DNA from: Prevotella sp.
GTDB taxonomy: Bacteria; Bacteroidota; Bacteroidia; Bacteroidales; Bacteroidaceae
Direction of reading: 5' to 3'
DNA length: 44,552 nucleotides
NCBI GenBank assembly: GCA_017475005.1
Contig: JAFVGI010000048.1
Coordinates: forward strand, 1 to 44,552
In this document: positions 39,397-44,552 of the stretch, piece after piece
How positions within the stretch are numbered: the stretch's first letter is position 1
Layout of the letters: each line of letters starts with the position of its first letter
Notes under the pieces: model-generated
The model's database searches: none
Told to the model about the DNA's origin: nothing
What the model saw: the letters and a program-made list of their open reading frames with translations, nothing else
Program-made: the position numbers and the translations under genes

Positions 39397-42149
39397 CAGA
39401 ATTTTACTGTAACCTTGGCAAGGAATGAGCGTCCTGCATACGGAACACCGTCAGAAAGCATCGAGCCAATGTGATAGTTATTGTTGAAGAGGTTCTTCAG
39501 GGAAAGGTTTATGTCGAGGTGTTTCCACTCATAGATAGCTCCGATGCCTACGACACATTGTGGTGCAACACGATTCATGACAGTAGCATAATCTCCCATT
39601 ACCATAGTGCGCAGCAGGTCGATGGTGGGGTAGTAGGTAGCTGTCTGGAACTGCGTAGTGCCGCGAAGCCACAGCGTACCGCCGTCGAAGAAACCGCTGC
39701 CCTTACCGCGATAGGGCGCTCCTGCAACGGTGAGGTTAGCATGGAAAGCGGGAGTGGAATAAGTCTGGGACTTATATACGAGATAGTGCTCGTGCTTCAC
39801 GACGCGCTGCCATGTAGCGTTGAGGTTGGCGAAGAGGTTGCGGCGCTGATACTGTGCTGAGCCCTCAACACCAAAGAGATACACCTTACCAGTATTATTG
39901 AAGATATATGTATCGCTCAGTCCTCCTCTGGCATAAGCCTGTGCAATAGCCGGATTGAGAACCACGAGGTCGTTGAGCAGGTTGTAGAATGTACCCACCT
40001 CGGCACGTAAGCCTCCCTTGTGGTATTCAGTGGTGAAGTTAAGACCGTGCATTGTCTCCGGCTTCATATCCTCGCCGCCGCTGAAGATAGGAAGGATGCA
40101 GGCGCGATAGAGGTATGGAGCATCGACGAAGGAATAGTTGTAGTTGCCGCGAATAGTCCAATTGTTGTCAAGCTTATGTATCACAGAGAGACGTGGTGAG
40201 AGCCTTCTCAGGCGTGAGCCATTGAAGCGTCGTTTGTTGTCATAACGCAGGCCCGCATTGAGAATCCAGCGGGGTGAGAAGGAATGCTTTATCTGCAGAT
40301 ATCCTGAAAGAGATGTCTCGCTGCCCTTGCGGAAGATTGACGATGATGACATGTTAGCGGCAGCGGTATAATTTCCACCCATAGTGAAATTCTTGCCCGT
40401 CATGGAGAATTGCTCGAACTGTGCTCCCAGAATTACCGTTCCGTGTCCGAGAAGGTTGTAGTTGGTAAGTCCCTGTGCCTGGAAACCGTAGGTGTTGTTC
40501 TGCCAGTCAAGTTTCTGATAGGCACCATTGTAGTTTGCCGGTGTTGTTGCCAGTACCCTTCTCAGCTGTTCACTCTCGCTGTCGTTACTTGCAGGCATGA
40601 GGATTATTTTCATGACGTCTGCCGTTGTCTTGCCGCGAAGGTTCTGGTCAAGCTGATTTATTGCAGCCGTGGGGTCTTCTCCCTGGGATATGTAACTGTA
40701 TCCTATCAGTGTTTCGAGAAGATCTACCGCATTGTCGGATATCACGGCGCTGTTGACGGAGTCGCCAAGGGCGTTATAGAGTGATGTGCTCTCGAAATTA
40801 ACGTATGCCGATGCCTGGACATCGAACTTACCGAAAGAGTGGGCGTAGTCGATGTTGATGCGGTTGTTGGAGCGTGTGATGCCTGGTGTCTCACCGTTAA
40901 TCTTCCCGTACCTGTCGTAGGTGAAATTGCGGAAGGAATTGACATCGGGACGAGTGTCAACCGGTTGGATGCCATACATTCCCATTAAATCTTTTAAAAT
41001 ATCATTCTCATCAGCCTGCTGCATAGCCCCGACGATGACATCCTCCAACGAGGTGAGACCGTTAATCTGCAACACATTCATGTAAGGCACGCGCTTGGAA
41101 CGCTGCAGGTTGATGCTCAAGGTGAAGTCCTGCCAACGTCCTTTCAGACCGATGTCGTATGCCGGACGGCCGTCAGTAGAGTGGGAGTAGAGTATCGATT
41201 TGCCGCCAGTGATATTGTCAATTTCGTTTCTGAAGCCGAGGCTGTTGTACATTGAGCCCCACCCCATGATGTCAACGACGTTGTTACCGCCTCCGACAAC
41301 CAGTGAGCCGCCAAAGGAACGCTGCGTGCCTGCAAGGCCGCTGATGCGTGTGCCGTTGAGTTCTGCTCCCTTGTAGGTGATGATATTCACCACAGCCGTT
41401 AGGGCTACGTTACCATACAGGGAAGAAGCGGGGCCGCGAAGTACCTCTATCTGCTTTATCTTATCGAGGTTGGAACGGAAATCAGGCGCCTCGGCATTGG
41501 TCGAGGAACTGTTGAGACGATGACCGTCAACCATGAAGAGTATCTTATCCTGTGTCAGGGAATAGACACCATGCATAGCGATATTTGTCTCCATACCCTC
41601 AGCCATCGTCATACCTGGCACAAAGAGACACAGCACCTCCTGCAGCGTCTGTGCTCCGGAATGGCGTATCATCTCGTCGGTGATGAGTGTCACAGGCACA
41701 GGAGCCTCTTCAAGCGTCTCTGCCTGTCGAGATGCTGTGGTGATGCCTGCTGACTGGTCTTTCGCTTCGCTAATCATATCGAGGAAACGCATGGGGTCAC
41801 CAAGAGAGGGCGTGAAATAAGGGTCAGACTTCAGCAGCAATGCCACATTATTCTTAGCCTCTTCGATATCACCCTGTTCAAGAGAGCAGAGAGCCAGCAA
41901 CCTATAGGCACTCGTCTTAAGCATACCTTTGGCAGACGGCAGCATGGCATATAACGATTCCTTACACTTGTCAAACTGCCCGTTGCTGTATTCCGTCTGT
42001 GCCTTTGAGTATAGCTGGACAGCATCAGTAGAGGTGGCCTGGGCACTAACAGTAAGTATTGACAGCGTTACCAGAAGAGTCGTTATTATGGTTCTTGTAT
42101 AACGTGATGTGATGGTCATCCTATTCTTCCTCTTTACAGATTTTTTCAC
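39396..42149 (-). CDS. TonB-dependent receptor with an N-terminal TPR-like domain
   Basis: A 917-residue outer-membrane receptor. Signal region MKKSVKRKNRMTITSRYTRT then IITTLLVTLSILTVSAQ. Residues about 40-130 are TPR-like helices (AVQLYSKAQTEYSNGQFDKC, SAYRLLALCSLEQGDIEEA) in place of the usual carboxypeptidase-like domain. The plug follows (APVPVTLITDEMIRHSGAQT, DKILFMVDGHRLN, IEVLRGPASSLYGNVALTAV), then a 22-strand-type barrel ending in aromatic Phe (RSFLAKVTVKF). No SusD follows, so a siderophore, vitamin or peptide substrate is likelier than a glycan. GTG 42149 overlaps the kinase stop (GTGA). ATG 42119 is the alternative start. Confidence 0.9.
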   Translation of the reverse strand: MKKSVKRKNRMTITSRYTRTIITTLLVTLSILTVSAQATSTDAVQLYSKAQTEYSNGQFDKCKESLYAMLPSAKGMLKTSAYRLLALCSLEQGDIEEAKNNVALLLKSDPYFTPSLGDPMRFLDMISEAKDQSAGITTASRQAETLEEAPVPVTLITDEMIRHSGAQTLQEVLCLFVPGMTMAEGMETNIAMHGVYSLTQDKILFMVDGHRLNSSSTNAEAPDFRSNLDKIKQIEVLRGPASSLYGNVALTAVVNIITYKGAELNGTRISGLAGTQRSFGGSLVVGGGNNVVDIMGWGSMYNSLGFRNEIDNITGGKSILYSHSTDGRPAYDIGLKGRWQDFTLSINLQRSKRVPYMNVLQINGLTSLEDVIVGAMQQADENDILKDLMGMYGIQPVDTRPDVNSFRNFTYDRYGKINGETPGITRSNNRINIDYAHSFGKFDVQASAYVNFESTSLYNALGDSVNSAVISDNAVDLLETLIGYSYISQGEDPTAAINQLDQNLRGKTTADVMKIILMPASNDSESEQLRRVLATTPANYNGAYQKLDWQNNTYGFQAQGLTNYNLLGHGTVILGAQFEQFSMTGKNFTMGGNYTAAANMSSSSIFRKGSETSLSGYLQIKHSFSPRWILNAGLRYDNKRRFNGSRLRRLSPRLSVIHKLDNNWTIRGNYNYSFVDAPYLYRACILPIFSGGEDMKPETMHGLNFTTEYHKGGLRAEVGTFYNLLNDLVVLNPAIAQAYARGGLSDTYIFNNTGKVYLFGVEGSAQYQRRNLFANLNATWQRVVKHEHYLVYKSQTYSTPAFHANLTVAGAPYRGKGSGFFDGGTLWLRGTTQFQTATYYPTIDLLRTMVMGDYATVMNRVAPQCVVGIGAIYEWKHLDINLSLKNLFNNNYHIGSMLSDGVPYAGRSFLAKVTVKF

Positions 42150-42964
42150 TTTACACTCTCTACTGGTATGATGAAAGTAAAGGTGGTACCTTCTCCGACT
42201 TTGGAGTCAACTTTTATCTCACCTTTGTGGGCATTGACAATGATGTCGTGCGTTATCTGCATGCCAAGTCCTGTACCTTGTCCTACGGGCTTTGTGGTAA
42301 TGTTTTCGTGGAAGAGTTTGCTCTGTACCTCTTCAGGGATACCAGTACCATTATCAGAAATCTTAATGGTCAGCTTACCATCTTCATAAATGGCAGATAC
42401 CTTTATCTCTGGTTTGTAGTCAGAATTATTCTTTTCCTCTTCTTTTATGCTGCGTTCCTTTACGGAGTATGCTGCATTATTCATGACATTGAGAACTGCT
42501 CGTGAGAGGTCCTGCGGTATCACCATCAACTTTGGCATTTCTTCCTGATAGTCTTCTATGATGCTGACGTTGAAAGACTTGTCATTAGCTCTCTTGGCAT
42601 GATACGATAGCCACACATATTCGTGCATCAGGTGAGGGATATCTGTAGGAAGATGCTCTCCTTCTTTACCACGGGAGATGAGCAGAATGCCCTGTATGAT
42701 ACTTATGGCACGTTCACCATGTTCCTGGATTTTCTGCATATTGGTAGATAGGTCATCTGCAATATCCTGGATATCTGCAGCATCATCTGGGTCCAATGTG
42801 TCAGCTACATCATTGATAATCTCTTTGAGGTCTTTCAGTAGCTTGTCAGACATCTTAGAGAAATTGATGACGAAATTCAGTGGATTTTGTATTTCGTGTG
42901 CAATACCTGCCGAAAGCATTCCCAATGCAGCGAGTTTCTGCTGTTGCTTTTCTGATTCTGTCAT
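42146..42964 (-). CDS. Soluble histidine kinase without a sensor domain
   Basis: A 272-residue cytoplasmic kinase with no membrane segment. The H-box lies almost at the N-terminus (AGIAHEIQNPLN, phospho-acceptor His23). It is followed by a roughly 100-residue helical dimerisation region with an acidic insert (DTLDPDDAADIQDIADDL) and an ATPase domain: N-box NVMNNAAYSV, G1 SDNGTGIP, F-box-like LFHENITTKP and G2 GQGTGLGMQI. It has no receiver domain. It starts five bases after the membrane sensor gene and shares its domain layout, so the two look like a duplicated pair. Confidence 0.9.
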   Translation of the reverse strand: MTESEKQQQKLAALGMLSAGIAHEIQNPLNFVINFSKMSDKLLKDLKEIINDVADTLDPDDAADIQDIADDLSTNMQKIQEHGERAISIIQGILLISRGKEGEHLPTDIPHLMHEYVWLSYHAKRANDKSFNVSIIEDYQEEMPKLMVIPQDLSRAVLNVMNNAAYSVKERSIKEEEKNNSDYKPEIKVSAIYEDGKLTIKISDNGTGIPEEVQSKLFHENITTKPVGQGTGLGMQITHDIIVNAHKGEIKVDSKVGEGTTFTFIIPVESVK

Positions 42965-42969
42965 GGCGG

Positions 42970-44552
42970 TTATAGTTTTTTTAGGGTAATCAAGAATTCT
43001 GTATGGTCATCCTTTACGGAATTGAGCGTTATAGTACCTCCGTGAGCCTGTATTATCTCACGTGTGAGGAATAGTCCTACACCAGTTCCCTCACCAGTTG
43101 TCTTGGTGGTGAAGAATGGGTCATAGACTTTATCGAGAATGGTGTCTTCGATGCCGATACCATTATCATAGATGCGTATTTCTACATTATTGTCAACAGG
43201 CTTCAGAGATAGCTTTACCTCTGGCTTGTACTGTGCCTTCTTTGCCTTCTTGTTGACAGCATATACAGCATTACTGAGTAATGACAGCAGAGCCTTGTTA
43301 ATAGACTCTGGGTCTATGTTGGCATGTATGTCAGAAGCGATGTCGGTGGTTATGTCCATCTTGTGATATTCCTTCGTGACATCAGCAGCTTGTTGACACA
43401 AGGTAGAGATGTTAGTGTCACGAGGTGTTCCGATGTTATTGTTGAGCATAGCCTCCATAGCACGCAAAGTGTGAGTAGTATTCACACCATGCTCCTCAAT
43501 CTTACCAAGATTCTGGTGCATCATATCCAGGATGTCCATGCAATCCTCATAACCATCTTCAGACATATTCTCCTTCTCATCCTCAATATCCTCTGACAGG
43601 TCTTTTGCCAAGTCGTTGGTGAGCTTTGAAAAGTTGTTGATGTAGTTGATAGGATTCAATATTCGGTCAATGAGTCCTTGTGTCAGTTTACCTGCTGTGG
43701 CATTACGTTCCATACGTACCATATCAGCCTGCATGCGCTCTTTCTCATCAAGGGCATTCTTGAGGTCTTTGGTGCGTTCCTTGACAATCCTCTCGAGGGC
43801 TATCTTTGCCTTCTCAACATTCTTCATTCTCCATCTGACAAGTCCTCTGATTATCATGATGATGATGAAAATGTAGCATAGTATAGCCCACCATCTCAAG
43901 TAGAGTGGCAACTGATGGAACCACGATACTTTTGCTGCATCGCTTATGTTGCCATTAAGGTCCTGGGCTTCTATCTCGAGGAGGGTAGGGCCATAAGGCA
44001 TATTATTGAAACGCGCCATTGTCTCAGAAGACCATGCTGTCCAGTTTCCACCATTGATGCGATAGCGATATTTTGCTGGCGAGAAGACAGAGTTCTTGGC
44101 CACTGAATATCTGACAGTCATTGTGTGGCAGTCAGCAGGTATTTCTATATTGTCCATTGTGGAGATGGGACGCAGGTCTTTCTGCATATATCCACCCCAT
44201 AATATGGAGTCGCTCATGATGGTGATTTCGCGGAGATATACCTGTGGCTTTTCTTTCTTCAGAGGATAACTCATATCACAAGCCACAATGCCGAAGTCAC
44301 CACCTACCCACATGATATTTTCCTTGTCTCGATATACGATATTCGCAGAAGAATATGCTGTAAACGGACGAGTAATGGCTTCCTTGCTGAATTCTGCACT
44401 ATAGCGTATACGGGTGTCAGCCATCTTCTTCATATTGGCAGCATCAAGATATTTCTTCAGACTGCCGTCGTCAGGTAATGCCTGAATACCTTTCAGCGTA
44501 ACACGATATCTTCCCTCTGATGTCAAAGCTATAAGGGCATCGTTGCCATCAG
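42970..44552 (-). CDS. Membrane sensor kinase with Y_Y_Y domain and altered H-box, N-terminus outside the window
   Basis: The frame is open to the window edge. Parts in order: the end of a beta-propeller (IMWVGGDFGIVACDM), a Y_Y_Y-type beta-sandwich (SPAKYRYRINGGNWTAW, LEIEAQDLNGNIS), one membrane helix (WWAILCYIFIIIMIIRGLV), a coiled coil, then a kinase core. The H-box position reads QGLIDRILNPINYINNFS, where the partner kinase has AGIAHEIQNPLN, so the phospho-accepting His is Asp and the next Glu is Arg. The ATPase motifs are intact: SNAVYAV, YDNGIGIE, DPFFTTKTTGEGTGVGLFL. It can probably bind ATP but cannot phosphorylate itself at the usual site. Confidence 0.88.
   Translation of the reverse strand, partial: DGNDALIALTSEGRYRVTLKGIQALPDDGSLKKYLDAANMKKMADTRIRYSAEFSKEAITRPFTAYSSANIVYRDKENIMWVGGDFGIVACDMSYPLKKEKPQVYLREITIMSDSILWGGYMQKDLRPISTMDNIEIPADCHTMTVRYSVAKNSVFSPAKYRYRINGGNWTAWSSETMARFNNMPYGPTLLEIEAQDLNGNISDAAKVSWFHQLPLYLRWWAILCYIFIIIMIIRGLVRWRMKNVEKAKIALERIVKERTKDLKNALDEKERMQADMVRMERNATAGKLTQGLIDRILNPINYINNFSKLTNDLAKDLSEDIEDEKENMSEDGYEDCMDILDMMHQNLGKIEEHGVNTTHTLRAMEAMLNNNIGTPRDTNISTLCQQAADVTKEYHKMDITTDIASDIHANIDPESINKALLSLLSNAVYAVNKKAKKAQYKPEVKLSLKPVDNNVEIRIYDNGIGIEDTILDKVYDPFFTTKTTGEGTGVGLFLTREIIQAHGGTITLNSVKDDHTEFLITLKKL

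Overview
This is a Bacteroidales chromosome segment, most likely Prevotella or a close relative. The gene families are typical of that group: DUF3256, DUF3316, the GGGtGRT pair, a GH106 rhamnosidase, a TonB receptor and Y_Y_Y sensor kinases. Promoters follow the Bacteroidetes pattern TTTG-N19/20-TAnnTTTG, for example upstream of YtxH, clpP, the NifU-like gene and tRNA-Lys. No intact phage, plasmid, CRISPR or IS element was found.

Layout. 1-253 is the end of an AraC regulator. 898-2217 is MazG read through without a stop into a lipoprotein. 2415-5979 (minus) is an operon of SPOR lipoprotein, RuvX, peptide deformylase, a TPR protein and a DUF3256-like protein. 6149-7366 (plus) holds YtxH, a holin-like protein and RNase P RNA. 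7420-9876 holds a BrkB-like membrane protein, RecR and SmpB. 10051-11778 is the NifU-like/GGGtGRT pair. 11908-12325 holds two decayed small genes of the HU/smalltalk/P5 type. 12419-17589 (minus) is a deoxysugar operon: kinase, isomerase, MFS porter, aldolase. 17723-18648 holds a PAP2 phosphatase and a small lipoprotein. 18908-28613 (plus) runs clpP-clpX-recQ-glyS-FKBP-parC-DUF3316. 29114-32559 holds an S41 peptidase, a roughly 950-bp gene-poor stretch with a candidate non-coding transcription unit, and a beta-flower-like repeat protein. 32631-34958 (minus) is phosphoglucomutase and an ECF S-component-like protein. 35118-38118 is rlmH and a GH106 alpha-L-rhamnosidase. Then follow tRNA-Lys(CTT) and a minus-strand operon of an incomplete sensor, a soluble histidine kinase, a TPR-TonB receptor and an M20 deacylase.

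Functional links. The GH106 enzyme would release L-rhamnose, which the 12.4-17.6 kb operon could import, isomerise, phosphorylate and cleave. The isomerase is of the L-fucose/L-arabinose type and not RhaA. At the right end, the membrane sensor has lost the H-box histidine while the soluble kinase next to it keeps it, which suggests a split kinase controlling a receptor operon.

The most unusual signal is a set of about 17 short tandem arrays with a strict 7-bp period and different unit sequences. Most start at a stop codon or contain one and fill the spacer to the next gene. Because 7 is not a multiple of 3 and most units carry TAA, TGA or TAG on the sense strand, many arrays put stops in all three frames. 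One array with stop-free orientation encodes part of the GH106 signal peptide. Several genes next to arrays have lost a normal start codon or have their last codons built from repeat units.
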